A stretch of 64,000 nt of DNA from Pseudomonadota bacterium (GTDB taxonomy: Bacteria; Bdellovibrionota_B; Oligoflexia; Silvanigrellales; Silvanigrellaceae), in contig RFOM01000004.1 of the NCBI GenBank assembly GCA_009926615.1, forward strand, positions 34,866 through 98,865. The letters run 5' to 3'. The position numbers were made by a program, and so were the translations under genes. The notes under the pieces were generated by a model. The model saw only the letters and a program-made list of their open reading frames with translations, was not told the origin of the DNA and did not search any database. Positions 8,914 to 19,526 of this stretch are shown here, in pieces. Positions within the stretch are counted from its first letter, which is position 1; each line of letters opens with the position of its first letter.

Positions 8914-10038
8914 CTAGAGGAATTTGACCCGTTCAAACGAGGGATGTTCGAATTTATTACCGAAGTCCTCAATTGAATCATGAAGTTCGGTGATCGTTTT
9001 TGCCTTTGTTGTCATTTTCCAGAATGCGTGGCCAAACTGGTACCAGCGCGCACCCGTCGCTGCAAAAAAACGGAATTTTTCAAGGCAATAGTCTTCCTGA
9101 GGAAAGTAAATTTTCATAAATCCAAGCAGCGTCAGACAGGCACGTATGTATTCGCGGCCTTCCTCCTGCGGAGTCGACGGACACTCAGCACTGCTGCGGC
9201 CTGCAGGGGGCGTTGAGTATCCCAACTTCTGCGCAATTTGCCAGACAATCCATGGACGTGCAGTCGCAGCGCGGGCAATCATGGCACCGTCGGATTCAAA
9301 GTCTCTCAGCAAACTGACAGCATCGGCCGCGGTCTGGATATCTCCATTGCCGACAACGGGAATCTTGCGGGCGCGGGCGACTTCACGCACGAGCTGCCAG
9401 TTTGCAGTTCCCTTGTGCTGCTGTGCGCGCGGACGCGGATGAATCGTCAGCCAGTCAGCTCCGGCATTTTCGAGAGCCTCTGTAAACTCCAAAAGGTACT
9501 CGAGAGATTCGCTGTCCCCCTGTCCTCCGCGCAACTTGACACTGACAGGGCGGGCGGAATGCTTTTTGGTCCATTCAACAACTCTGGCAGCGTAACTTTT
9601 GTCGCCCATCAGCCGCACGCCCCAGTTGTGCCGCAGTGTGTGAGAAACCGGACAACCCATATTGATGTCAAAGCCCCACGGATTGACGGTCAGAAGCTTC
9701 CTGACACTCGGCGCAATATATTCTTCTTCATTTCCCAGAAGCTGAGGGATAAAAAAATCTTCGCCGTCGGCAGTTTTAAGTTCATTGGTGGTTGAAAGTT
9801 TTTCGTCGGGCAGCCGGCGTGTGGAAAGCATCTCAGTGAAAGTCAGGATCTTTATCCCTGCAGGAGTGTAGCTTCGAATCAATTCACGAAAGGCCACATT
9901 GGTCAGTCCGACCATCGGAGCGATCATAAACGGGAAATCAATCCCGAGCGTTTTCATACGGGTTCCGGACCGGCCGAACGGGGAGTCGCCGTCTGTCTGC
10001 GCTCCGGCAGATTCCGTCAGTTCAACATCACCATTCAT
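8914..10038 (-). CDS. dus: tRNA-dihydrouridine synthase (Dus family)
   Basis: This FMN-dependent enzyme reduces uridine to dihydrouridine in tRNA. The TIM-barrel motifs are present: FMIAPMVGLTN at the start of the barrel, the catalytic motif NMGCP with C129 as general acid, KLRGG, IHPRPRAQQH, and VVGNGDI near the phosphate-binding end. The ATG at 10038 gives 374 residues. The ribosome site is poor (GGAA, seven bases upstream), and a later ATG at 9957 (MKTLGID) is possible since family members usually begin close to the barrel. It follows the Omp85 gene by 13 bases. Assignment to DusA, B or C is not possible by eye. Confidence 0.9.
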   Translation of the reverse strand: MNGDVELTESAGAQTDGDSPFGRSGTRMKTLGIDFPFMIAPMVGLTNVAFRELIRSYTPAGIKILTFTEMLSTRRLPDEKLSTTNELKTADGEDFFIPQLLGNEEEYIAPSVRKLLTVNPWGFDINMGCPVSHTLRHNWGVRLMGDKSYAARVVEWTKKHSARPVSVKLRGGQGDSESLEYLLEFTEALENAGADWLTIHPRPRAQQHKGTANWQLVREVARARKIPVVGNGDIQTAADAVSLLRDFESDGAMIARAATARPWIVWQIAQKLGYSTPPAGRSSAECPSTPQEEGREYIRACLTLLGFMKIYFPQEDYCLEKFRFFAATGARWYQFGHAFWKMTTKAKTITELHDSIEDFGNKFEHPSFERVKFL

Positions 10039-10051
10039 AGAGATTTCCAGT

Positions 10052-13000
10052 TTAAAAGTTCGCGCCGATTCCGAGATGGTAGGCTCCGGGGAGAGGGAAT
10101 AGACCAAAAAATTTGGAAGTGGAACGTCTTTTCACGCATGCCGGGGCCTCGGCTGTACTTCCCACATCGGAAGGGATCAGACATGCGGCATTTTTATCGC
10201 TGTCCCCCGGCTCCCGCAGCGGGAAGCCCACGTCCACGTTTATTGAAGCAAAATTCGGAATGATGTAGCGCAATCCCAATCCCGTTGAAATATAGCTGTT
10301 CAGGTAATACTTCTTGGCAAAGTCGACTGTTAGGGAGTCAACCGGCGCATCCCCGACGACCTGAGCCGACTTGAGCGCGCACTGGTCCTCGGACCCTGCG
10401 TCAAGGCCGTCCGGCCCGCCGCGCAGCCGTGCCTTTAAAATGGCCTGCTCGGAGGCCGTAAAAAATGCGGCTCCCGAATCAACAAACGCAGCAAACCCGA
10501 GACCGTCTGAAAGCCAGCGGGTCCTAAAACGCGCTTCGCTCTTGGCGTAGAGAACATTGGTCGCACCCACGGGCTTAAGGGTCGGCTGGCAGACGAGCGA
10601 AGGATTCGCTGCCGGAGGAGCAAAATTCAACCACAACAGAGGACCGGGGGTAATTGCGCTGCTGGCCTCGGGAAAGCCCCGTACCAATGCGCGTCCTGCC
10701 AAGGTCGCTCTGCGGGAACTGGGTGCCGTCACAGATTCGGCCCGCGGGTTGACGACATCAGACACCTTCAGAACGCCGAGGTTCAATGCGCCCGACAGAC
10801 GGCCGTACAGTGGAAAAAACAGACTGGAGTCGGCACTGAAACGATCGTACCGGACGTCGGAATAAAAACCGAAACGCGCATAGTTGGCAGCGACATCTAT
10901 GAACAGCCCCCTTGTCGGCCACTCGATGCTGTCCCGCGTATCAACCGAGCCGCCTATCACCAACTCCCGAATTTTTACCGTCGGCCGCTCGAGAGCTTCA
11001 AGCGGTTTTACATCCTGACCGATGGCCTTAGACCATTCGTGCAGAAAACGCGTGTGCAGAGTCAACATCCCTCTTGACAAAACAGGGCGCCACGTCACGC
11101 CCGTCTCCAAAGTTTCGAAATAACGATCTGTGAGTGACTGAGCAGACACCTCCGTTCCGGAGAGCAGGCTCCAGTCCAGCGGGGAAACATAATCACCGAT
11201 ACGCAGCAGCGGCTCAAGAAGTCCGAGTGCAACTTTCCAACCAAGAATCCGCTGATTGGTGAGCGCAGAATTCTGAAGCTTTTCCTGACTGAGTTCTGTG
11301 CTGGCAGTAAATCGCAATCCGTCTTTGCTCAAATTGTTTTTTGCATAATCGACGTTAAAACGATACCCGCTGCGTGTTCCGTAGCCGGGACTCAAACCAA
11401 GTGTGTAGCTCTCTTTGGCAGTCAGTCTGACGACGATATCGAGGACTGAATCTTTTCTGTCGACCGCATCCGACGAAACGGGTTCGATCAGCACGGAGTC
11501 AAAAAGGTCATGCCTCAGGACACGAGTCCTTGCCGTTTCGAGCACGGCGGGCGTAAACAAATCACCTTCACGCAAACCGCTCTCCAGCAAAATTCTGTCC
11601 TGCTTTCCGAAAACATCACCCGAGGCGTAGATTTTGCCGATGCGAACCAGCGGTCCGGCATTCAAGTCGACGGTAATCTGGATGGGCCGGATCTCGCCCG
11701 ACGGCGGAAGACTTTTGGTTGTCACTGCGATCTGGGCATACGCGTAGCCGGCATTCATAAGTTCAATTCGAACTTCGTCTTCAAGGGATTTAATTCTTTG
11801 CGAATTGACAGGCTGGCCGGGTTGAAGAATACGTTCCTGAAAATTGCCTGCAAGACTGAAATCAAAGGGCCTGCCCAGTATCGTCACATCCCGCAGAACA
11901 GATCTCAGTCCGGGCTTCACATCAAAGACAATCTGAACCGTTCTGCCGTCGTCCGAGAAACTCGCTACCGGATCCGCAACACGGACCTCGGAAAATCCCT
12001 CGTCAAGATAAACATTGACCAACCGCTCTTTGTACTTGCCCAAAGACTCTTCGACAAAGGGAACAGCTCCCTGAAAAAGTCCGGGAGTCAATTCCAATTT
12101 ATCAAGAACACTTTGCCGAGGAATCGGCAGTTCTCCGATAAATTTTACATCCCCGACAACAACAAGAGGACCCGTTTGTACAAAAAAACGGACGACCGAG
12201 TCACCGTTTGGATCTGTAAGCCTCGTTGGTCCCGTGATTATTGATGACGCGAAGCCGCGGTTGACAAAAATACGTCTCACCTCGGAGCGAAGCTCTTCGT
12301 CGGAGAGCGAAAGGACATCGTATGCAGAGATCTTTTCGCGAAACTCGGAGAGCACCTCGGAAATCACACCGGTCTGGCGGTTTACAACCTCAAGCCGGGT
12401 CCGCGGACCTCTGATATATCTGAGACGAACCGAAGCGCGCTCCTGATCGTCGGCCACGTCCATCGAGATCAGCGAAAGCTCACTCGCAAAATATCCTTCG
12501 GACAAAAGCCTCGAACGCTGTCGTTCAAGTATCTCCTCGATCGCCGATCTGTCGCACAGCGAGCTGACCTGAATCGGAATTGTAAAATAATCAAACAGCC
12601 CCTCGAACGGTTCGGTCTTGACCTCGGCAATTCTGCAGGGTGTCTGCAGACTGACCGGAAATGTGACTTTCAGATCTTTGTCCAGTCCGACTGCAACTTC
12701 CGCAACACCAACTTTTGCAGACCTGTAGCCGCGCTCAAAGACTTTCCTGAAAATGCTTTCCCTGTCGCGCTCTGCCTCTTCGCTGATGTAGGGCAAGCCG
12801 ACCCGTGTCTTGAGCGCAGGACGAATCTGCTGCATTTGTGTGGGCGTAAGTCCCTTGAATGTGACTTCTCCGACTTTCGGCAGCTTGTCTGCCACGACAA
12901 CATATTCAGGTCCTGCAGCCGCGCTCCTTCGGAACACCATAATATTCTGAAAGCCGCCGCGCTGAAAAAGAATGCGCACCAGTTCGGACGGCAGATTCGA

Positions 13001-13225
13001 TGCCGGAGTCTGCCTGACTGCGTCGGCAATATCAGAGGGCGGGTCCCAGAACTCTTTGTCAATGACATACTGAACCTTGGGTGCAAAACGCGGTGCATCC
13101 GACAAATCGGTTTGAGCGGAATAAGCAACGCGGCCTGCGGACAGCAAAATCACCGTCAGCAGCATCGCAACCCGAATCAACAGCAGATATTTCGGACGAA
13201 ACCAAAAAATATTTCGCAACTTCAT
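10052..13225 (-). CDS. tamA: Omp85-family outer-membrane protein, TamA-like
   Basis: This 1057-residue protein has a signal peptide ending near GRVAYSA, about five POTRA-like repeats, and a C-terminal 16-strand barrel of roughly 400 residues closing with a phenylalanine (LGIGANF). The barrel includes the sequence GLGLRYIIPNFASINVDVG, typical of Omp85 proteins. Because it directly follows tamB with a 4-bp ATGA overlap, the TamA role (translocation and assembly of outer-membrane proteins with TamB) is more likely than BamA. With about 600 residues before the barrel it is longer than enterobacterial TamA (about 580 in all). GGAGG precedes the ATG by 4-5 bases. Confidence 0.85.
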   Translation of the reverse strand: MKLRNIFWFRPKYLLLIRVAMLLTVILLSAGRVAYSAQTDLSDAPRFAPKVQYVIDKEFWDPPSDIADAVRQTPASNLPSELVRILFQRGGFQNIMVFRRSAAAGPEYVVVADKLPKVGEVTFKGLTPTQMQQIRPALKTRVGLPYISEEAERDRESIFRKVFERGYRSAKVGVAEVAVGLDKDLKVTFPVSLQTPCRIAEVKTEPFEGLFDYFTIPIQVSSLCDRSAIEEILERQRSRLLSEGYFASELSLISMDVADDQERASVRLRYIRGPRTRLEVVNRQTGVISEVLSEFREKISAYDVLSLSDEELRSEVRRIFVNRGFASSIITGPTRLTDPNGDSVVRFFVQTGPLVVVGDVKFIGELPIPRQSVLDKLELTPGLFQGAVPFVEESLGKYKERLVNVYLDEGFSEVRVADPVASFSDDGRTVQIVFDVKPGLRSVLRDVTILGRPFDFSLAGNFQERILQPGQPVNSQRIKSLEDEVRIELMNAGYAYAQIAVTTKSLPPSGEIRPIQITVDLNAGPLVRIGKIYASGDVFGKQDRILLESGLREGDLFTPAVLETARTRVLRHDLFDSVLIEPVSSDAVDRKDSVLDIVVRLTAKESYTLGLSPGYGTRSGYRFNVDYAKNNLSKDGLRFTASTELSQEKLQNSALTNQRILGWKVALGLLEPLLRIGDYVSPLDWSLLSGTEVSAQSLTDRYFETLETGVTWRPVLSRGMLTLHTRFLHEWSKAIGQDVKPLEALERPTVKIRELVIGGSVDTRDSIEWPTRGLFIDVAANYARFGFYSDVRYDRFSADSSLFFPLYGRLSGALNLGVLKVSDVVNPRAESVTAPSSRRATLAGRALVRGFPEASSAITPGPLLWLNFAPPAANPSLVCQPTLKPVGATNVLYAKSEARFRTRWLSDGLGFAAFVDSGAAFFTASEQAILKARLRGGPDGLDAGSEDQCALKSAQVVGDAPVDSLTVDFAKKYYLNSYISTGLGLRYIIPNFASINVDVGFPLREPGDSDKNAACLIPSDVGSTAEAPACVKRRSTSKFFGLFPLPGAYHLGIGANF

Positions 13226-16200
13226 TTTCCTCCGAACTGGAATCTGAAGCCGCCTGAAAATTCAAGATAAGAACCAACCGGTGAGGAACGTCTGTCGAAT
13301 CCGCCGACAAAGTTGACACTTTCGTTCACAAAAATCGTACCGGTCAATGATTGCTTCTTCGTTTCATAATCGAGGCCGAGATTGAATTTCTCGCCCAAAT
13401 CGCGGCTTGCCCTTGCGCGAAGGCTGCTCTGGCCGCCGTCAATAATCGGCTGAAGCTCGAACCTGTCCACAAACCCGCGGGTAATTTTGGAAACAGCCTG
13501 ACTCAGCGGATCATCAAACATCCCGACGACCTGATTGAACAACGCCTGTGTCACAGCCGTCTGAGTCGTCTCGGAAGGCCCGCGGCCCGTTGAAATCATT
13601 CGAATCAATGCAGGACGGGACAGAGGATTGCCGTCCGGCCCCGTTGACGGATCGCTCCAAATGTTAAGCCTCGGTTTTGAGAATGGTCCTTCCGCTCCCA
13701 CAAACACATTGTATTTGTCGATGCGTGTGCATCAATTCGGGGTTCTATTTTTACGATATTGTCAAAAATTGCGTCTGCACGCGTGACCTCAAACCTCGTC
13801 TTCAGAAGATTCAGCACACCGTTGTCGAGCCGCACCTGACCGGCAAGAACAGGTTCAATATCAGTGCCCGAGACCCGCACGGCAGACGAAACCCGCCCTC
13901 GGATACAATTGCTCTGCAACGCAAAACTGTTGTCAGCCTCGATGGCAAGATTCAACAGAACAAGCGGCTGCAGGGGCTTTGCAATTGAAGCTTCCGAACG
14001 CGATCCGCCTGAACGGATCATGTCCTGACAGGTTGCATCGCGGTAGGCGCGGCCCTTGGGAATACGAATTTCCCCGTTGAGGGAATACGGACGTTTGCTC
14101 CCTGTAAATTCAACCTGACCGTCAATGGTGGTCTCAACAGTCTCAAAAAAATCCTGAGGCCAGCGGAACTGTGCCGACCTCAAATTGGCGCGCAGCGAAA
14201 TTTTCGGTTCTGCTTTCTCGGAGCGGCTGTCATTGAGAAAATCGACAGTGCCGACGAGGTCGACTTGTCCGTTGCCTTTCGTGCCTGTCAAAGACGGAAT
14301 TTCGAGCCGCGAATCCCTCAACAGAAGCCGGCCGTTGATCGAACTCAGCGGCGGAGACAAATATTTTCCGGCAAGCTGTACATTTTCGACCTGTGCATCC
14401 ATCCCAATCGCAGAGCCTTCGCTGTCCGACTCGAAATTTCCCTTCACGTAAATCATCCCCGATGCCTGTGTCACAACGTCGGTAAGCTGAGATATAATTG
14501 CTGCATCGATGGAACTTTCCAGCGTTCCGGAAAAACTGCCCGACGCAGGCCGAAAATTGATTCGCGAGCGCAGCTGACCGCTGGAGCCCTTGAGGCTGAC
14601 CTGCGGAACAGAGAGCATTCCGCTGTCGAAACTGACTCCAACCGGTGCCGTCAGTTGAAATGATTCTTTGCCGACCTGAATTCGAACCTTGTCAACCGTG
14701 CCTGAGCCTTTGAAATCGTCCAAAACAGCTATTCCCGCATCGGCAATTTCCTTGAGGCCGGGGGCATTGAGAACAAAATTGGAAGATACGTCGCCTGAAA
14801 TTTTCGTGCCGTTCTTTTGGAGCTGAGGAAGATATTTAAAAATCTCGAATGATCTTAAACTGGCAAAAATCTGTGTCGATTTTTCAAAACCGTGATCAAG
14901 AATCAATCGTGCCTGCACCTGTTCGTAAAGACCGGAGAGAATTAAATTCAATGGTCCGCCCGAATGGGATGCGGCACTGATTGCCAAAGAACCGATGGGA
15001 TTTCCGAACACCTGCAGACTGTCCAGCCGTCCCGCAGCGGACACTTCCCAATCTTTCAAACCACCCTGCAGAGTTCCGCGCAGGTCAAGAACACCCGTTA
15101 ACGCGTTGCCTTCCTCTGCCTTCACCCGCAAGGGAACCGACTGAACATCAAGCCGGAGCGACAATGAATTTTTGGAAATATTCTCTATCTCAAAAATTGC
15201 TTTTGACGATGCAATACCGGATGGCCGCTGAGTTTTTCCGGCAGCCGGAACATCAGTTTCAGCTCCAACCGCAGGGTTGCTGAAAAACAGCCGGCTTCCC
15301 GAACACCAGCCTTGCCTGCACAGCAGTGAAGCCTGAACATCCGAAGCAGAGAATTCAGGATGAACCAGATTTCTGATTCGTGCTCTGATTTCAAGGTCGG
15401 CCTTTTGCAGGTCACGCAGATTGCCCTTCATCCGGAATCGCGAAAAGTTAAGATTGCCCGCTGTCTTTCCGGCCAGTTCGCGTCCCCGCTTACCGGAAGC
15501 TTTCAGAGCATCGGAAACTTGGCCGCTGAAAGACGCATCAACTTCAATTTTTCGACTCGCAAATCCAAGTTCAAAATTCTTCACAACCAGACTTGGGCGT
15601 TGTTCATCGCCGGACAGCCAAGCTTCTGCATTCTTAATTTTCATCCCGCCCGTGTTTATCTCGATTTGAGCTCCGACCCGAGGGATCTCAAGTCCGAAGA
15701 CAACGGAATCATTTAGTTGTGTGTCAGCCCTGAAAACAACCGGATTGTTTGCCGACGATAAAATTGTTCCGCGCAGACTCATTTCTCCGTCGATTTCTTC
15801 TCCTGCAAAATAAGAAACAAGAGATGCGGGAGCGTTTTGCACGTAAAACCGAAATTCGTTTCGTGACGTGTCATAATCCAAAAGACCCTTTTCAAGATTG
15901 ATAAGAGTTTCAGCTCCTTCGTTTCCGTTTTCGCAACCGGCTCCGGAGCCGGCGAAGGACATGTGGTGAGCGTCACTGTCTATCCTGAGCCGGACAACAC
16001 AACGGGGCAGATTTCGGACGTTTGGTTCAAATGAAGGTACTTTCATTTGCGTGGCATCGACTTGTCCGGCAATAATGAGCTTGAAGCCCTTTTTTTCGCC
16101 TGCGTTGATTTCACCGCCGACCAGCAGTTCCGGTGTATCCATCTGAAAGTTTATAACCTCCGACGGAACGTTGATACCGGCCATCAGCTCTGTGAACGGT

Positions 16201-17348
16201 AAATTTTTGATACGGGCCGTATTGTGAAAGGGCATTTTACCGGTGAGGTTAAATTCTCCCGACGCATCAATCTGTGCACCCGAGGGCGTTTTGATATCGG
16301 CGTTCCTGTACGCGAGCTGTTGGTCGCCGTATTGAATTTCAGCAGTTCCGGAATAGATATCGAATCCGGATAAATTGACGGTCGTCCATGACAGCCGGCC
16401 GTGAATCTGAGGCCTCAGGTCAATGCCGGAATCCTTGACCGATGTGCCGGCCGACAGCGGATTCAGATAAACACCCGCTTTGAAATTTCCGGAGCCCTGA
16501 AGTCCTGCAAGATGAAACCATGGAGTCGAATTCGCCGATCCGTCAAGCTTCAGATTGTAATTGAGTACGGTAAAATCGGGTCCAAAATTGATCTGTCCGC
16601 TGGACATCCAGTCACCGTAGCCGCCGCGCAGCCCCAGACGTTCAATGCGGGCAACGCCGGACGGAGACATTTCCGCATTGAGTTCCGCCGTATCAAGCAA
16701 TAGAGTTTTCGAGCAGGGTTCATCGCCGCTCAGGCAAATATTCGAACTGCCGAATTCTGAAAGTAAAGTAACTCCGCTGCGCGCTTCATCCGGAGCAATC
16801 TTGAGAAACATGCTTTTTATGGAGACATCAACGGTGCGGCGGGTTGCAGTATCAAGAAATATGTGACCGTTTTTCAGTTCAATCTGACGTCCGAGATACT
16901 TTTTCGAAAAATCCAGAATTTCTGCTATTGTCGTGGCCTTGCCCTCTGACTTTTTGTTCGGGTCGGAGAACTTTCTGAATACAGCCAAATCCGTGCGCCA
17001 GTCTTCAAGAACAACAAACTTCAGGGACGGCAGCCAATTGTCCGAGAGTTTCCAGATATCATATCCGACGACAAAGCGACCGGCCGTGAAAACCTCAGGC
17101 GGCTTCTGTGTTGTTTTTTCAAGCAGCGAAATCTTCGTAACGGAGAGTTTGCTTTCAAGCAGGTTCAGCGTGACTTCACCTGTGGAAATTTCCAGACCGT
17201 ACTTCGCAAGCTGATCGTTCAGCTTGCCGCGGAACCATTCATGAACAAACGGATTGTTGAGGACAAGAAAGGCAATGCTGTTTGCAGCAAAAAATATTGC
17301 AGCAGAGAGGAACAGAATTCGCCTTATCAGTCTGCTGAGAAGCTCCAT
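13222..17348 (-). pseudogene. tamB: tamB, interrupted by a frameshift near 13725
   Basis: This is a translocation/assembly module protein spanning the periplasm. The first reading frame (17348 down to 13605) begins with an uncleaved membrane anchor (LIRRILFLSAAIFFAANSIAF) and continues as long AsmA/TamB-like beta repeats to KIEPRIDAH. The conserved C-terminal TamB domain then continues in another frame as RIDKYNVFVGAEGPFSKP, down to the stop at 13222, ending GGFRFQFGGK. The switch falls at about 13725, and one extra base there would restore about 1,375 residues. The out-of-frame tail to 13605 is not TamB-like. This could be a real mutation, a sequencing error or recoding; I see no slippery heptamer at the site. 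The stop overlaps the tamA start by four bases. Confidence 0.8.
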
Positions 17349-17350
17349 AT

Positions 17351-18535
17351 TCAGGACGCCCCGCCGGACGAACGTTTGACAAACAGTCGCTCAAACAGCT
17401 TTTCTGCTTCCCCGTGGTCCTCCGAGTCTTTGATGATCTTGTACAATATGATGACCACCTTTGTCGTATCTGCCTCGTCTATGACCTTCATCGTCATCAG
17501 CAGATTTACGTATGCGACAAGGCCTGCAAGGTTTGAACTGAATCCTGTTGCAAATTTAAGCCATCCGCGATCGTAGGATCCCCGTTCCAAAAACAGCTCA
17601 AAAAGGTTTACGTCCGCGCTCTCTGCAATTGACTGATTTTCCGCGGGCTGTTCCTGAATGGCCGATTCGCTTGCCACATATCGCGGGATATCTTCGGGCA
17701 GGATTGCTGCCGGTTGGGGTATGAATTGATTCAATTCTTCCGTTTCTTCCGCTTTTTTTGCGACAGGTACAAAGGATTCGGCGAACGTATCGTCTCTTGA
17801 TTCGGGTCTGCTGATGAGAGTGCCTGAAGCTTTCTCAACAGGAGAATCGGCCTGAGCAGCGGTAAAATCTATTTCGAAGACGGAATGACTCTTGGAGATT
17901 GCCGGTTCTGCAGGCCGCGAGGCCGTCTCTTCAGGCGGGACATCGGGAATTATGTTTGCAGTTCTGTCATCCTGCGGCCTGAACATAACGATCTCTTTTG
18001 CCAGAAAATCGTCTGACGGACTGTCTTTGAGCAGATGGTCGTGGACGTGCGCGGCCGTCTGCAGCACCGGCTCAGGACTTTCGATCGCAGGCGACACAAC
18101 GGAGGGCACTTCGGATACAAATGCTGCTTTCTGCGATGCATCGAAAGTCTTGTCCGCATAGGGATCGCTCCGGACCGTATGTGTTGATATCTGAGATACG
18201 GATTGATTGACCGGACTGACCGCCGTGGCATTCGTCAGCGTTGCGAGAAATTCTGCGACCCGTTGTTCGGCAGCCCAGCGCCCTCGTCTTCTGAACACTT
18301 CTCTGGTCACTTTGAGTGTCGTCGGGTGACGAGGTGCCAGCAGGAGTGCCAAACGGAGAATATGCAATCCCGCGATCGGCTGAACAGGAAGGATGCGCAC
18401 GGCACACTCGGTCAGGAGGCCTGACTGCTCCACGGGGTTCTGCATTGTGCGGCAAATGCACAACAGGCCCGCGGCCAAATCGCCGCGAACGGGATTTTGT
18501 TCCAAACCATCAAGAAGTTGTTTCCATTGGCTCAC
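17351..18535 (-). CDS. Unknown protein upstream of tamB
   Basis: This is a 394-residue protein with no recognised family, signal peptide or membrane span. Residues 1-95 are helical (LLDGLEQNPVRGDLAAGLL...). The middle is low-complexity and rich in Ser, Pro, Glu and Ala. The last 85 residues are a compact helical domain (NLFELFLERGSYDRGWLKF onward). It starts with GTG at 18535 behind a weak ribosome site, and its stop is two bases from the tamB ATG, so it may act with TamA/TamB. This is context only. Confidence 0.6.
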   Translation of the reverse strand: MSQWKQLLDGLEQNPVRGDLAAGLLCICRTMQNPVEQSGLLTECAVRILPVQPIAGLHILRLALLLAPRHPTTLKVTREVFRRRGRWAAEQRVAEFLATLTNATAVSPVNQSVSQISTHTVRSDPYADKTFDASQKAAFVSEVPSVVSPAIESPEPVLQTAAHVHDHLLKDSPSDDFLAKEIVMFRPQDDRTANIIPDVPPEETASRPAEPAISKSHSVFEIDFTAAQADSPVEKASGTLISRPESRDDTFAESFVPVAKKAEETEELNQFIPQPAAILPEDIPRYVASESAIQEQPAENQSIAESADVNLFELFLERGSYDRGWLKFATGFSSNLAGLVAYVNLLMTMKVIDEADTTKVVIILYKIIKDSEDHGEAEKLFERLFVKRSSGGAS

Positions 18536-18600
18536 AGCGTCTGCGCCCTCGCGGGTATTTTAGCACCAGCCTTCGGAACAGAGCTGCCCAGCGCAAAATT

Positions 18601-18629
18601 TTGACCTCCATAGCCTGTTTTGTTAAGAA
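18601..18629 (+). promoter_or_regulatory. Candidate promoter of accD-folC-lptD
   Basis: A TTGACC -35 (18601-18606) and a weak TAAGAA -10 (18624-18629) are separated by 17 bases, about 30 bases before the accD start. The -35 is good but the -10 matches only partly. Confidence 0.4.
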
Positions 18630-18659
18630 GCAGCGGTATTTCAACATGGAGGAAACACC

Positions 18660-19526
18660 ATGGGCTGGCTTTCAAGGGAACCCGCGCGTCTTCAGGAATC
18701 GTCCGAGAAAAAGGCGATTCCAAGTGGGGTGTGGGAAAAGTGTTCCTCCTGCAATGAAATTGTACTTATGACAGATTTCGAGGAAAACCATCGGGTCTGC
18801 CCGAGTTGCGGCTTCCACGCCCGTCTCCCCGGCGAGGATCGCGTTGAACTCCTCATTGATCGCGAAACTTTTTATGAATGGGATCATGACCTCTCCAGCG
18901 CCGACCCGCTGGAATTCAACGACGGCCGTTCGTATCACGAACGCCTCAAGAATCTTTGGAAAAAAACCAGACGCTACGATGCCATCATCACAGGTGCCGG
19001 TCTGCTCGAAGGACGTGAAGTCGCACTCGGTGTGCTCGACTTCACGTGGATGGGCGGCAGCATGGGAACAGTCGTCGGAGAGCGTATCCGAAGGCTCTTT
19101 GCCCGAGCCCGTGCACACCGGATGCCCGTTATTCTTGTTAGTTCAAGCGGCGGGGCACGGATGCATGAAGGCCTCCTGTCGCTGATGCAAATGGCAAAAA
19201 CGTGCGCCGCGGTTGCGCAGCACAGGGAAGCCGGACTGCCCTTTATTTCGGTGATGTGCGATCCGACCACGGGCGGAGTTGCGGCGAGTTATGCGATGCT
19301 CGGGGACATTAATCTGGCCGAGCCAAAGGCAACCATCGGTTTCGCGGGACGGCGCGTCATTGAAACCACCATCCGTCAAAAGCTTCCTGATGACTTTCAA
19401 ACTGCCGAATTCTTGCTCAATCACGGAATGGTCGACAGAATAGTCAAGCGCAGCGAAATGAAGGAAACGATCAATCGCATGCTTGCGATCCTGTGTGCAC
19501 CGCAGGACCTCACGCACCCTACATGA
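18660..19526 (+). CDS. accD: Acetyl-CoA carboxylase carboxyltransferase beta subunit
   Basis: This is the beta subunit of the carboxyltransferase that, with AccA, moves CO2 from biotin to acetyl-CoA for fatty-acid synthesis. The 288-residue protein has the N-terminal four-cysteine zinc ribbon (KCSSC about residue 25, then CPSCG), and the crotonase-fold carboxyltransferase core with SSSGGARMHEG and GGVAASYAMLGDINLAEP. GGAGG precedes the ATG by seven bases. It overlaps folC by four bases (ATGA), as in E. coli and relatives where accD and folC are also adjacent. Confidence 0.96.
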   Translation: MGWLSREPARLQESSEKKAIPSGVWEKCSSCNEIVLMTDFEENHRVCPSCGFHARLPGEDRVELLIDRETFYEWDHDLSSADPLEFNDGRSYHERLKNLWKKTRRYDAIITGAGLLEGREVALGVLDFTWMGGSMGTVVGERIRRLFARARAHRMPVILVSSSGGARMHEGLLSLMQMAKTCAAVAQHREAGLPFISVMCDPTTGGVAASYAMLGDINLAEPKATIGFAGRRVIETTIRQKLPDDFQTAEFLLNHGMVDRIVKRSEMKETINRMLAILCAPQDLTHPT

